Assembly: GCF_000376785.1 (NCBI RefSeq)
Contig: NZ_AQXX01000138.1
Coordinates: forward strand, 1-64,000
Direction: 5' to 3'
DNA from: Hahella ganghwensis DSM 17046
Lineage (GTDB): Bacteria > Pseudomonadota > Gammaproteobacteria > Pseudomonadales > Oleiphilaceae
Length of the DNA stretch: 64,000 nucleotides
In this document: in pieces, positions 42,555-51,654 of the stretch
Layout of the letters: each line of letters starts with the position of its first letter
Numbering within the stretch: position 1 is the first letter of the stretch
Made by a program: the position numbers and the translations under genes
Notes under the pieces: model-generated
Database searches by the model: none
The model's input: only the letters and a program-made list of their open reading frames with translations
What the model was told of the DNA's origin: nothing

Positions 42555-43979
42555 CTATCGCGTCATGGCCTCTTTGATCCAGCTACCCAGCTTGCGGATT
42601 GCCTCCTCTCTTTCAGGAGTCCACCCCTGGGCATAATTCAGCCTGAAGCAATTCCGGTACTGGCCGGTCACAGAAAACAACTCTCCGGGAGCGATAAAGA
42701 CATTTTCGGCATGCCCCCGATGGTAGAGCTCTGTGGTATTAACCTTATTAGGCAACTCAAACCAGGCAACCAAGCCTCCCTGAGGACGGGAAATCCGGGT
42801 TTCCTGCGGAAAGTATTCTGCCACCAGGTCCAATAGTCTCAGATAACGCTGACGATAGGTTTCCCTGGCCTGTCGCAGGTGCCGTTCGTATGTTCCCTGG
42901 GCAAGTACCTCGGCCGCGACCATCTGCTGTAGTGACGGTATGGAAATCGTGTTGATGAACTTCCGGTGCACTACCTCCTCAAAATACCGTCCAGGCATGA
43001 CCCAGCCAACCCGAAGCTGGGGGTCAATGGTTTTGGAAAGCGAAGAACACAACAGCACCCGGCCGTCCGGATCAAAAGCCTTCACGGCTTTGGAGCGACG
43101 TTCACCGAAATATAAATCTCCATAAATATCATCCTCAACCAGCGGGATGTCATAACGCACCAGCAAGTCAATCAGGGCCTGCTTTCTCTCATCAGGAATA
43201 GTGCTTCCCAGGGGGTTGGAAAAGGTGGAAACGCTTAGCAAGGCCTTGATGGGCCATTTTTCCAAAGCCAGTTGCAGCGCTTCGAGACTGATACCGGTTT
43301 CATGGTTGGACGGTATCTCCAGAGCTTTGAGGCCGAAAGCCTCGATCATTTGCAGCAGTCCATAATAACTCGGGGATTCCACTGCGACGATATCACCGGG
43401 TTGGGTCAATACACGGAGGCAGAGCGCCATGGCATTTTGACATCCAGCCGTCGTAATAATCGCTTCCGGAGATACAAAAACACCTGCATCCACAGCTCTG
43501 CGGGCAATCTGTTGGCGGAGTTCCGGTAATCCTTCCGGGCTGTCATAGCCAACGCCAAGAAGGCGCCGGGTCCGGGATATCTGGGTAAAAGTGCGCTGCA
43601 CATGCTTGACGATAGGAAAGTCTAGGGCTGGTATCGCCGCTGACATGCTGACCCCTTTATTGGCTGCCACATCCCTTTGTACTTCCATCACCAGTTGTGA
43701 TGTGTTGGCGGGACGAGGCCGGGGCATAGTGCGGATCTGTCGGGGCACGGCCAGCGACTCTTCATGCCGCCGGCGAACATAGTAGCCCGACTTGGGGCGG
43801 GACTCGACCCAGCCTCTTTCTTCCAACAGGCCATAGGCTGTGGTGACAGTGGAAATACTAACCGCCTGCCGGCGCGAGAGCTCGCGCACAGAAGGCATTC
43901 GGTCTCCCACCTGAAATACACCTTCCCGGATTTGATCGGTCAACTGTTCTGCCAGTTGAGCATAAAGATTTGTTTCCAT
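42555..43979 (-). CDS. MocR-type regulator (GntR HTH fused to PLP aminotransferase domain)
   Basis: The N terminus is a GntR winged helix (AEQLTDQIREGVFQVGDRMPSVRELSRRQAVSISTVTTAYGLLEERGWVESRPKSGYYV). The rest is a fold-type I aminotransferase domain (NAMALCLRVLTQPGDIVAVESPSYYGLLQMIEAFG, then EDDIYGDLYF and the PLP lysine in LLCSSLSKTIDPQLRVGW). MocR proteins sense amino-acid-derived ligands through the PLP domain. The divergent DUF1127-LysE genes and three TCTGTxAxGG half-sites between them make these its probable targets. ATG 43979 has GGGG upstream. Confidence 0.92.
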   Translation of the reverse strand: METNLYAQLAEQLTDQIREGVFQVGDRMPSVRELSRRQAVSISTVTTAYGLLEERGWVESRPKSGYYVRRRHEESLAVPRQIRTMPRPRPANTSQLVMEVQRDVAANKGVSMSAAIPALDFPIVKHVQRTFTQISRTRRLLGVGYDSPEGLPELRQQIARRAVDAGVFVSPEAIITTAGCQNAMALCLRVLTQPGDIVAVESPSYYGLLQMIEAFGLKALEIPSNHETGISLEALQLALEKWPIKALLSVSTFSNPLGSTIPDERKQALIDLLVRYDIPLVEDDIYGDLYFGERRSKAVKAFDPDGRVLLCSSLSKTIDPQLRVGWVMPGRYFEEVVHRKFINTISIPSLQQMVAAEVLAQGTYERHLRQARETYRQRYLRLLDLVAEYFPQETRISRPQGGLVAWFELPNKVNTTELYHRGHAENVFIAPGELFSVTGQYRNCFRLNYAQGWTPEREEAIRKLGSWIKEAMTR

Positions 43980-44058
43980 GGTGAGCCCCGTGAACCAATA
44001 AAACACCATCTGTCATGGCAAACAGTCACATCGACCAGTACAGATTCTTAAAAATATG

Positions 44059-44093
44059 CCATAACAGAAGAGTAATTACCTAATCTGTTATGG
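44059..44093. promoter_or_regulatory. MocR operator: 10-bp inverted repeat with flanking half-sites
   Basis: CCATAACAGA (44059-44068) and TCTGTTATGG (44084-44093) form a perfect inverted repeat with a 15-nt spacer. Similar half-sites stand on either side: TCTGTCATGG (44009-44018) and TCTGTAACGG (44115-44124); the last is framed by AATTGAA/TTCAATT. The region lies between the MocR gene and the DUF1127-LysE genes and otherwise holds no gene. Confidence 0.7.
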
Positions 44094-44279
44094 TCAATGT
44101 TTTCTTTAATTGAATCTGTAACGGTTCAATTGATGTCGCTAACATAGGCATCGTGGAAGTCACCACTGGATGGTACCCAAAGACCTCCTAACAAAAATAA
44201 TCAGGCCCGCCTTTAAGGGTCTTCCACAACGAGTTTAGGGCAGCAGGTAGCTGTCAGGTATAAGTTCTGGAGGCATAAC

Positions 44280-44525
44280 ATGAGCGTACAAGTAGATCGA
44301 ATCAACCATTCTTCAAATTTCACTGACCATACTGTGGCCGGTCAGTCACACGGATTTCTGAGCCAGTTTATCGGCCATCCGGTGATAGCGGTGCTGTCCC
44401 AGTGGAAACACAACTATCAGACCCGTCGTCAGTTGGCATCCCTGCCGGACGCCATTCTGGAAGATATTGGTCTGAGCCAGGCTCAAGTAAAAAAAGAGCT
44501 GAACAAGAAGTTCTGGCAGGATTAA
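44280..44525 (+). CDS. DUF1127-domain small protein
   Basis: An 81-residue protein whose C-terminal half (IAVLSQWKHNYQTRRQLASLPDAILEDIGLSQAQVKKELNKKFW) is a clear DUF1127 domain. In alphaproteobacteria such proteins are linked to RNA turnover and phosphate metabolism; here it stands between a MocR regulator and a LysE exporter, a common arrangement. It is likely controlled by the divergent MocR protein. AGGCATAACATG gives a moderate ribosome-binding site. Confidence 0.88.
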   Translation: MSVQVDRINHSSNFTDHTVAGQSHGFLSQFIGHPVIAVLSQWKHNYQTRRQLASLPDAILEDIGLSQAQVKKELNKKFWQD

Positions 44526-44623
44526 GTTCCTGCCTGTTACAAGCCAGCCATTCAGTTGGCAGGCCGGCAGGGTAAAACACCCGAATTATTACAGCGTTTG
44601 AATTACTGTTTTGGGAATTTCTC

Positions 44624-45226
44624 ATGGAAATCTTGGTGAGTGCATTACTGTTTGCGTTGGTGTCCACGGTCACCCCTGGGCCTAACAATATTATGGTAAT
44701 GACGTCCGGTCTGAATTATGGGGTATACCGGACCCTGCCACACTTTTTTGGTATCTGTCTTGGTTTTCCAACCATGGTCGTGGCCGTTGGTGTTGGTCTT
44801 GGTGCTTTGTTTGAAGAAGTTCCCTTACTGCATACGATTATCAAGATCGTCGGTATTACCTACCTGCTGTATCTGGCCTATAAAATCGCCATGACCCGCA
44901 GTGGGCCATCGGATACAGGCAGCAGCCGGCCTTTGACGTTTATTCAGGCAGCTCTTTTTCAATGGGTTAATCCTAAGGCCTGGGTAATGGCTGTTGGCGC
45001 TATGGCGGCTTTCACCACGGTGAACGGTGAAGTGTTGAGTCAGTCATTGTGGATTTCTTCCGCGTTTCTGCTAGTGAGTTTTCCCTGTGTTGGCCTATGG
45101 CTGGTGGGTGGGGCTGCTATGCGTAACTGGCTGAGCCAGCCAAGGCAGCTGCGTCTGTTCAATATCACTATGGCTTCATTGCTTGCGCTGTCAGTGTTGC
45201 CAATGGTGTCCGCCAAATTCGTCTGA
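44624..45226 (+). CDS. LysE-family amino-acid exporter
   Basis: The 200-residue membrane protein has the LysE/RhtB layout with about five to six helices. The family block near the N terminus is VSTVTPGPNNIMVMTSGLNYG, and AALFQWVNPKAWVMAVGAMAAF is in the centre. These proteins export amino acids or related compounds. It follows the DUF1127 gene by 98 bp and is probably controlled by the MocR regulator, whose ligand may be the exported compound. Confidence 0.93.
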   Translation: MEILVSALLFALVSTVTPGPNNIMVMTSGLNYGVYRTLPHFFGICLGFPTMVVAVGVGLGALFEEVPLLHTIIKIVGITYLLYLAYKIAMTRSGPSDTGSSRPLTFIQAALFQWVNPKAWVMAVGAMAAFTTVNGEVLSQSLWISSAFLLVSFPCVGLWLVGGAAMRNWLSQPRQLRLFNITMASLLALSVLPMVSAKFV

Positions 45227-45448
45227 GCACAGTAATAATTCTCTGAGCATTATCCTGAGATCCAGGTGGTTCCCTGAATTGAGCACCTTTCCGAAATATG
45301 ATGTCTTCCCTTTTAGCATTCGGTACTCCGTAAGCTAAACATACCCTCGGGAAGGTTTTTGGGGTCGATACCTCCTGTCGGCCCATTTTTTCTTCTTATA
45401 CCGGTCATCTAATTGGTTCTGTCCAATATTCCACTCGGTTTCAGCCTC

Positions 45449-45466
45449 CTGACAGAATGCTGTCAG
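45449..45466. promoter_or_regulatory. Palindromic operator CTGACAG-N4-CTGTCAG
   Basis: CTGACAG (45449-45455) and CTGTCAG (45460-45466) form a perfect 7-bp palindrome with a 4-nt spacer, 67 bp before the monooxygenase start. It is a good candidate for the site of the WYL regulator encoded two genes downstream. The rest of the gap 45227-45532 holds no recognised gene. Confidence 0.6.
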
Positions 45467-45532
45467 TAGACATGAATTAGTTTATTACCACGGATGATAC
45501 AAACGTTCATTAACTAACGAGGAGACTGTAAT

Positions 45533-45865
45533 ATGTCCGGAAACACAGCCGATACGAATGTCGTTGAAATGGTGACTTTTAAACTACTGGCAGGTACCAC
45601 AGAGCAGGACTTTCTGGCAGCCAACGAAGGTATTCAGCAGTTTGTTAAACAGCAGCCCGGTTTTTTATACCGCAGTCTGTGCAAGCTGGATGGAGAGGAG
45701 GAGTGGACAGATATCGTCTATTGGCAGAATCTAGCCGCTGCTGAAACGGCAGGTAAAGATTTTATGGAATCGCCCCTGAGCAAGCCGGCCTTGTCCTGTA
45801 TTGACCCTGATAGCGTGACCATGAGGCATTTGCCGGTTGTCACCAATAGCTGTTCCATTGAATAA
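45533..45865 (+). CDS. Antibiotic-biosynthesis-monooxygenase (ABM) domain protein
   Basis: This 110-residue protein has the ABM dimeric alpha-beta barrel fold (VEMVTFKLLAGTTEQDFLAANEGIQQFVKQQPGFLYRSLCKLDGEEEWTDIVYWQNLAAAETAGKDF). Such proteins act as small monooxygenases or hold small molecules; the substrate is not known. It has AACGAGGAG before ATG 45533. The WYL regulator gene follows after 36 bp, an arrangement that suggests joint, autoregulated expression. Confidence 0.86.
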   Translation: MSGNTADTNVVEMVTFKLLAGTTEQDFLAANEGIQQFVKQQPGFLYRSLCKLDGEEEWTDIVYWQNLAAAETAGKDFMESPLSKPALSCIDPDSVTMRHLPVVTNSCSIE

Positions 45866-45901
45866 CAATTTTCTCTGAAAGTCGGAAAGGATACATGCCC
45901 C

Positions 45902-46642
45902 ATGCGTAAGGCAGATCGCCTGTTTCAGATTGTCACGATTCTGCGAAGTCAGCGTGGGGCTGTAACCGCCCGCACTATTGCCAATCAGTTGGAAGTCACT
46001 GAGAGAACAATCTATCGGGATATGCAGGCTCTGATGTATTCCGGAGTGCCGATAGAGAGTGAGGCGGGTGTGGGATACCGTCTGATGCGGGGTTTTACTT
46101 TGCCTCCTTTAAATTTTCAGGAAGAGGAACTGGAAGCTCTATTGGTCGGAATGCGGATGGTTCAGGCCTGGAGCGATCGTGCTTTGGGACGGGCGGCGAC
46201 TCAGGCTTTACAGAAAATATTGGCGGAACTTCCACCGCATCTGAAGCGGCTGGGGGAACAGACACAAATACATTCGCCACAATTTTTTGTCGACAGGAAG
46301 GTTGCCCAGTACGGTGAAGAGCTGCGTCTGGCTATTCGGCGACAGAAAGTGATCCGGATCAGGTACCAGCGGGCTGATGGCGAGTTCAGTGAGCGTTCAC
46401 TGGAACCGTTGGGACTTTTCTATTGGGGACGCACCTGGACACTGGTTGCCTGGTGCCGATTACGTGGCAGTTACCGTGAGTTTCGCCTTGATCGAATTCA
46501 GACTCTGGTACTGGATGCTGATTATTTTGAACTGGAGCGGGAAAAAAAAACCTGGACCACTATGTGGCTTATGTCACAGCCCAGTTCAATGCCTGCCCAG
46601 AAGGGCCCAGACCACCGGAAGACTGAAAGCCTGGTCTTGTAA
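45902..46642 (+). CDS. WYL-domain (YafY-type) transcriptional regulator
   Basis: The 246-residue protein has an N-terminal helix-turn-helix of the HTH_11 type (LFQIVTILRSQRGAVTARTIANQLEVTERTIYRDMQALMYSGVPIESEAGVGYRL) and a WYL domain (RRQKVIRIRYQRADGEFSERSLEPLGLFYWGRTWTLVAWCRLRGSYREFRLDRI) that senses a ligand or nucleic acid. YafY-type proteins usually control the gene next to them. The palindrome at 45449 is the probable site. It ends nine bases before the convergent DUF6880-like gene. Confidence 0.9.
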   Translation: MRKADRLFQIVTILRSQRGAVTARTIANQLEVTERTIYRDMQALMYSGVPIESEAGVGYRLMRGFTLPPLNFQEEELEALLVGMRMVQAWSDRALGRAATQALQKILAELPPHLKRLGEQTQIHSPQFFVDRKVAQYGEELRLAIRRQKVIRIRYQRADGEFSERSLEPLGLFYWGRTWTLVAWCRLRGSYREFRLDRIQTLVLDADYFELEREKKTWTTMWLMSQPSSMPAQKGPDHRKTESLVL

Positions 46643-46651
46643 AGGTACGGT

Positions 46652-48049
46652 TCACAGCCCCTTCAGCAGTACTGACCCGTCCACTCGGCTCCAGAAGCCC
46701 TTTTTATTGCTGTGACTTTGCCTTAGTTGGTGAAGATATTCGCTATGATTGGGCAGGTGGGCGTAATCCTGACAATTCTGATCCAGTTCCAGCAGTGATT
46801 GTACATAGTCTGCTGCATAGAGGTAGGCCTTGCTGTAGGCTCGATTCAGAATATCCTCCAGCAGCGCCCGATAGCAAAGTATGGCACCGAGAGGGACTTT
46901 ACTTTCCTTGAAGCTCTCTGCCAACGCCAACAGATCACCATAGTAGTATTGCTGTAATTGATTTCCCTGCCTGAGCAGAAGATTGAGCGCCTTTGATGGC
47001 TGGTTCAGCTCCAGTAAAAGGTTGGCTGCCAGTGTTCCGTTGTCAGCTCTTTCTGCCTTGGTAATCGCATCATTGAGCATCTGCTGGTGCTCTGATTTAG
47101 GTGTCGATGCCAGCAACGCCTGAAAGTTTTCGGTGCTGGGCTCCAGAGTGAACAGACGGTTGAGAATCTCTTTTTCCGCAGTTTCGTTGTTCTGCTGCCG
47201 ATAGGCGCTTAATAGAAGTTCAAGCGTTTCTTTCTGAGCAGGTTGAAGTTTCTCAAGGATTCTGATGGCTTCCACCGGTTGCAGAAAGTCCAGATAGTTT
47301 CTGGCCACATCAATCATATCCTGTGGATGGGGTTGATGGGTGTATAGTGTCAGCGCTTCTTCATATAGCTTTGGGGTCTCCAGTGCTTTAGAGACACCCT
47401 GAAGCCCCTGGAAGGCTTCCTGTCGTTTCAGTGCCTCATCACGGTCAGCCGGAACACTTTTCAGTCGTTGTTGGTAACGCCAGGCCAGCCTTCTGAGTTC
47501 TTCCTCAGAAAACGCGCCTCTGGTTTCTTTGAGCATGTTCAGATAAAAATGGTAAGGATCATGCTGGCGCCAGGCATCAAACCGGCTCAACCACTCACCA
47601 TCCTCAAAATGTTGATTAGTGCGGGCCACCTTTATGGCACTGATCAATAGCAGGGTCGCTTCCTGATATACATCGGCCACAACTCCCGCCGAATCGTCAC
47701 TTCGCAGTAGAATTCTGTCATGAGAGTCAATGAATTCGACAATCACCTCACAGGCGAGCATAGGATGGTCCGGCAGCAGAGCTCCCTGGATGTCACTTAA
47801 TAGCTGCTGCAACTGGGCGGCAAAACTGAATGAGGCACTATATTCGATAAAACGTCGTGATCTGGCGAGTTGTCTGATCGACTGACGCAGGCTATCGGCC
47901 AATTCCGAAGGGGAGTTCTTCAGCAGATAGCGATCGATGTAATTGTCGATGTCCGAGTGCCTTCCGTGCAGATCCAGCAGCAGGTCGATCATATCGGCCT
48001 TGCCCAGTTTCGCCAGCCGGGTTGCAAGATCTTTTGAGTCAGTTGCCAT
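46652..48049 (-). CDS. DUF6880-like helical protein
   Basis: A 465-residue, all-helical, soluble protein without signal peptide. The N-terminal LAKLGKADMIDLLLDLHGRHSDIDNYIDRYLLK is followed by TPR-like helical pairs (LYEEALTLYTHQPHPQDMIDVARNYLDFLQPVEAIRILEKLQPAQKETLELLLSAYRQQ...). The layout fits DUF6880 proteins that often accompany SWIM zinc-finger proteins, but no SWIM gene is seen here. A role in protein interaction is likely; nothing more can be said. Confidence 0.68.
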   Translation of the reverse strand: MATDSKDLATRLAKLGKADMIDLLLDLHGRHSDIDNYIDRYLLKNSPSELADSLRQSIRQLARSRRFIEYSASFSFAAQLQQLLSDIQGALLPDHPMLACEVIVEFIDSHDRILLRSDDSAGVVADVYQEATLLLISAIKVARTNQHFEDGEWLSRFDAWRQHDPYHFYLNMLKETRGAFSEEELRRLAWRYQQRLKSVPADRDEALKRQEAFQGLQGVSKALETPKLYEEALTLYTHQPHPQDMIDVARNYLDFLQPVEAIRILEKLQPAQKETLELLLSAYRQQNNETAEKEILNRLFTLEPSTENFQALLASTPKSEHQQMLNDAITKAERADNGTLAANLLLELNQPSKALNLLLRQGNQLQQYYYGDLLALAESFKESKVPLGAILCYRALLEDILNRAYSKAYLYAADYVQSLLELDQNCQDYAHLPNHSEYLHQLRQSHSNKKGFWSRVDGSVLLKGL

Positions 48050-48163
48050 TGCTCACCCCTGTGCTGATATCTTCTGTCTGGAAAGCTATTGAGTTAATTA
48101 TCTGTTTTGGAGAGCATACTCCTTAAAACATCATCAAGATAACATTCCTATCAAGGAGAGACT

Positions 48164-48718
48164 ATGACCTCATTGGCCCCTCAGGCACAGGCGGTGCTGG
48201 ATTTCTGGTTTCGGGAACTGGAGCCGAAGGACTGGTGGCGTAAAAGTGCCCAGTTGGATAGCACCATTGCCCGCCGTTTCGGCGATGTACATCAAGCGGC
48301 TTGTGCCGGCGAATGCGAGCACTGGCGATCTACGCCACTGGGGCGACTGGCGGAAGTGATCGTGCTTGATCAGTTCTCTCGAAATATTTACAGGGATCGT
48401 CCACAGGCTTTTGCCGCAGACAGCATGGCTCTGGTATTGTCCCAGGAGGCGATAGCTCAGGGAGCGGATGCGGTGCTTACGCCTCCACAAAAAGCCTTTC
48501 TGTATCTGCCATTCATGCACAGTGAGTCGTTACAGATCCATGAGCGGGCTTTGCTGCTGTTTAATCAGCCCGGACTGGAAAACAACCTGGAATTTGAGCA
48601 CCGGCATAAAGATATCATTGAACGTTTCGGGCGCTATCCTCACCGAAATGACATCCTTGGACGCAAATCCACAGCAGAAGAGGTGGCATTTTTAAAGGAG
48701 CCAGGTTCTTCTTTTTGA
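48164..48718 (+). CDS. DUF924-family protein
   Basis: The 184-residue protein shows the DUF924 pattern: VLDFWFRELEPKDWWRKSAQLDSTIARRFGDVH, then PLGRLAEVIVLDQFSRNIYRDRPQAFAADSMAL and PFMHSESLQIHERALLLF, ending in GRYPHRNDILGRKSTAEE. The fold is helical, TPR-like. Many bacteria have it and its job is unknown. AAGGAGAG precedes ATG 48164. Confidence 0.92.
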   Translation: MTSLAPQAQAVLDFWFRELEPKDWWRKSAQLDSTIARRFGDVHQAACAGECEHWRSTPLGRLAEVIVLDQFSRNIYRDRPQAFAADSMALVLSQEAIAQGADAVLTPPQKAFLYLPFMHSESLQIHERALLLFNQPGLENNLEFEHRHKDIIERFGRYPHRNDILGRKSTAEEVAFLKEPGSSF

Positions 48719-48809
48719 CAACGCATTTCTTTGTGAAACAACTATACTATCCAAGAGGCTTTAACACTGCGATAACGGATATTGCGCAGTTATATCGACG
48801 GGGGTAGTC

Positions 48810-49121
48810 ATGGTTAAGGCAAGGTTTCACATAGGGCAGTTGATCGAGCATAATCTGTTCGGATACCGGGGAGTCGTGGTGGGTGTGGACTCTCGTTTCA
48901 ATCACACCGACTCCTGGTACGAAAGTGTGGCCAAATCCCGTCCCCCAAAAGACAAGCCCTGATACCATGTCCTGGTGGATGAATCAGACTATGTCACTTA
49001 TGTCGCAGAGCGGAATTTAAGGCCGAGCCTTGAAGAACGTCAGATCGATCATCCCTTGCTGGGCCACTACTTTGATCGCTTTGATGGAGCCCGCTACCTG
49101 CCAAAACAGGGCTGTCACTAA
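48810..49121 (+). pseudogene. hspQ: hspQ interrupted by in-frame TGA at a conserved Trp codon
   Basis: HspQ (YccV-like) binds hemimethylated DNA and modulates Lon proteolysis. Reading from ATG 48810 gives MVKARFHIGQLIEHNLFGYRG and so on for 50 codons up to KDKP. A TGA (48960-48962) then stands where related proteins have Trp (PWYHV). The frame goes on YHVLVDESDYVTYVAERNLR to LPKQGCH and TAA at 49121. The downstream part keeps family conservation. It may be a recent nonsense mutation (TGG to TGA), a read-through case, or a sequence error. Read as a gene it would give a 50-residue truncated product. Confidence 0.8.
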
Positions 49122-49151
49122 GACTCGTTCTTGCTTACGTGTCAACAGGTC

Positions 49152-50678
49152 TTAATCTGGATTGCTGTATATCGGTATGTCAATAAAGAACGTGGTGCCT
49201 GAGTCCAGGGTGGAGTCTCTCACGTTTTCTGCTGACATGGATTCATAAGAAATATCGCCGAACATATTCAGCATGATGCCTTTGGCCAGTCCCAGGCCAA
49301 CGCCGCGGCCATGAGTATTACTATGACTCTGAGATTCCTTCTCCTCGCTGATAATATGAAACAGCGTTGGACGGAGCTTCATTGGAATTCCTGGGCCATC
49401 GTCGGCAATGGAAATGCGAACACTGTCTTCTGTGTGGGAGAGGGTTACCTGGATATTGCTGCCGTTACCGCAATAGCGGACGGCATTTCCAATGATGGTA
49501 TCCAGTACCTGTTCCAGACGAATGGAATCCGCTTTGACATTGGGAATGTCCATGAACGTGTCAAAATTGATCCGTTGCAGCTTCTTCCGGGCTTTTGGCT
49601 CCCAGCGTGCAGCGACTCTCTGGATCACTGAAGTGAGGTCTACTTCCCGCAGATCTAGTTCAAGACTGCCGGACTGTAGTTCATAAATATCCATGACCTC
49701 CTGGATCAGGTCTTCCAGCCGCAGGCAGTTCTCTTCTGCTATTTTCAGCAAACTCAGGGTTTGTTCCTGAATACTGCCAGCCATGCCGTTCTTGCACAGG
49801 GTAACGGCACCACGTATGGCTGTCAGAGGAGACCTGATTTCCTGGCTGACCGAGGCCAAGAACAGATTATTGGTTCGATTAAGCGTGGTGACATCCCGCT
49901 TGGCAGATATAATCTCCTGGCTTTTCATGGTCATATTACGGACCAATCGATCCTGCAGGTCATACAGATTTTCCGCATTCCGGTAAAGCCTTTGAATAGA
50001 ATGAGCGATATCACCAATCTCGTCTGTCTGACTCAGATAGGGGAGTTTCTGTTCAGTGTACCCTTCGCTGATTCTATACGTGGCAAGGCTCAGGTCTCTG
50101 AGTCGCATGGTCAGGCGATGATAAGCGGCGGTGATACCCATCAAGACAATGACTACCCCCAGCAGAATCGCAAGACTCTTGCGTACTACCGTATTCAGCA
50201 AGTAATGAAGAGAAACCTCGGCGTCAACAATGACTATGATTTCTCCAGCTTCAACATGCTCATCATCGACAGTCCAGTTCAGGCTCTTGGCCATCAGGAT
50301 ATGGTGATCCGGATCTGATTTGTCGCCCCGCTCCGCGACGGCAATGCCTGAATCGTTGCGTACACTGGCATAGAGGATGTTGGGAAATGACGTCAGGTGA
50401 ACCAGGAGCTCCTGTACTGCCGCCAAATCATCATTGAATACCGCCGAAGCAAGACTGGGATTAATTGAGTCAAGAGTGTTCTCAGCCATTTCCCGCCGAT
50501 GCTGAATCTCAATCTGTAGTTGTTGGTAGCCCTCATATAATCCATCAAGAACGGTCAGCGCCATAATTGCCAGTGCTGAAAGGAGCATGATTTTAGTGGG
50601 CCATGTCCTCGCCAGTTTGCTCTCTGAAAAATGATTGATTCTGTCCATCTGTGAAGGGGGCGGCTTGGCGCTGCTCAT
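49152..50678 (-). CDS. Sensor histidine kinase-like protein lacking the phospho-acceptor His
   Basis: The 508-residue membrane protein has TM1 (residues about 30-50), a periplasmic domain to about 165, TM2 (170-186), a HAMP linker (LRDLSLATYRISEGYTEQKL), a dimerisation region and a HATPase domain (GNAVRYCGNGSN N-box, ISIADDGPGIP G1, GRGVGLGLAKGIM G2). The H-box reads FLASVSQEIRSPLTAIRG: Gln279 stands where the phosphorylated His should be (codon CAG at 49844-49842). The ATP site looks intact. It may act as a pseudokinase. No response regulator gene adjoins it. Confidence 0.85.
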   Translation of the reverse strand: MSSAKPPPSQMDRINHFSESKLARTWPTKIMLLSALAIMALTVLDGLYEGYQQLQIEIQHRREMAENTLDSINPSLASAVFNDDLAAVQELLVHLTSFPNILYASVRNDSGIAVAERGDKSDPDHHILMAKSLNWTVDDEHVEAGEIIVIVDAEVSLHYLLNTVVRKSLAILLGVVIVLMGITAAYHRLTMRLRDLSLATYRISEGYTEQKLPYLSQTDEIGDIAHSIQRLYRNAENLYDLQDRLVRNMTMKSQEIISAKRDVTTLNRTNNLFLASVSQEIRSPLTAIRGAVTLCKNGMAGSIQEQTLSLLKIAEENCLRLEDLIQEVMDIYELQSGSLELDLREVDLTSVIQRVAARWEPKARKKLQRINFDTFMDIPNVKADSIRLEQVLDTIIGNAVRYCGNGSNIQVTLSHTEDSVRISIADDGPGIPMKLRPTLFHIISEEKESQSHSNTHGRGVGLGLAKGIMLNMFGDISYESMSAENVRDSTLDSGTTFFIDIPIYSNPD

Positions 50679-50913
50679 ATTATCGTTCCGGGCTCACCAC
50701 TTCTGGCACGAACACACCCTAAGGGCTTAAGAGATTATGATTGGCCAGCATTAAGCTGGTGCTAAGCCCTGTTGCGTTTCATTCGCGCTAACAGGCCATA
50801 GTATTATGAGTTTAGAAGCATGCAGCCAATCATGCTTAATTAATTGGTGTTTTTTGGCGGGGATAGACGTTGGTTAAGGTGATGACAGCCGTTATTGTCA
50901 TCACCTGCCCTAA

Positions 50914-51483
50914 TCAGTCAGCGCGCCCCATGAAGCGCTTCTCACCGGTGTGAATCTTTACCTTCTCTCCCTGCTCCAGATACTCAGGCACCTGTATGGT
51001 CAAGCCAGTTGCGAAGGTGGCTGGTTTGGTTCGGGCACTGGCAGAGGCGGCTTTCATGGCTGGAGCCGTTTCTTCCACGACCATTTCTACGGTCTGGGGA
51101 AGTTCCAGAGCAATCACCTGCCCCTCTACCATCAGAACCTGCAAACCTGCAGTTTCTTCTGTCAGGAATAACAACAGGTCGGCGATGTCGGATTTTTTCA
51201 GTAGGTACTGGCTGTAGTCCTCGGCATCCATGAAGACATAATCGTCCCCATCAATATACGAGAAAGTCACCGGGCGACGCTCCAGAAGCGTTGTCGTCAG
51301 CATGTCGTCGCCTTTGAATGTTTCTTCGTGTTTGAGGCCAGTACGCACATTGCTGAAACGCATTTTGTATAGCGTCGCGGCGCCGCGGGCACTGGGACTG
51401 TGGACCTCAATATCCTTGATGATCAGTAGTTGGTTATTCAATTCAACCACTTCTCCCCGTTTTATCTCACTTGCCCTTGGCAT
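50914..51483 (-). CDS. efpL: Elongation factor P-like protein EfpL (YeiP)
   Basis: EfpL (YeiP) is a paralogue of EF-P that helps ribosomes through difficult sequences such as polyproline. The 189-residue protein has three beta-barrel domains. The loop tip is [13 protein letters not shown] with Arg33, the unmodified residue typical of EfpL in place of the modified Lys of EF-P. The C-terminal part ends in [29 protein letters not shown], as in other EfpL. It stands alone. Confidence 0.93.
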   Translation of the reverse strand: MPRASEIKRGEVVELNNQLLIIKDIEVHSPSARGAATLYKMRFSNVRTGLKHEETFKGDDMLTTTLLERRPVTFSYIDGDDYVFMDAEDYSQYLLKKSDIADLLLFLTEETAGLQVLMVEGQVIALELPQTVEMVVEETAPAMKAASASARTKPATFATGLTIQVPEYLEQGEKVKIHTGEKRFMGRAD

Positions 51484-51654
51484 GAAAAAGTCTCCTGGTC
51501 AGCGCCGGCGGCGGAAATTACAGAATATGATCGACGCGCATTTTAGGGCATGCAGTAAGGGGGAACAATGCCCCCTTGTTTGTAGAAGGATAACGAGATT
51601 ACTGGCATAAAAGTAAGGCTAATTCAAAAAGCGAGCTGTATCCGGGTGAGATGA

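Noticed and set aside
42555-43979. MocR regulator as EnuR of the ectoine cluster
   Set aside because: It is 29 kb away from the doe genes and has its own divergent target genes and operator repeats.
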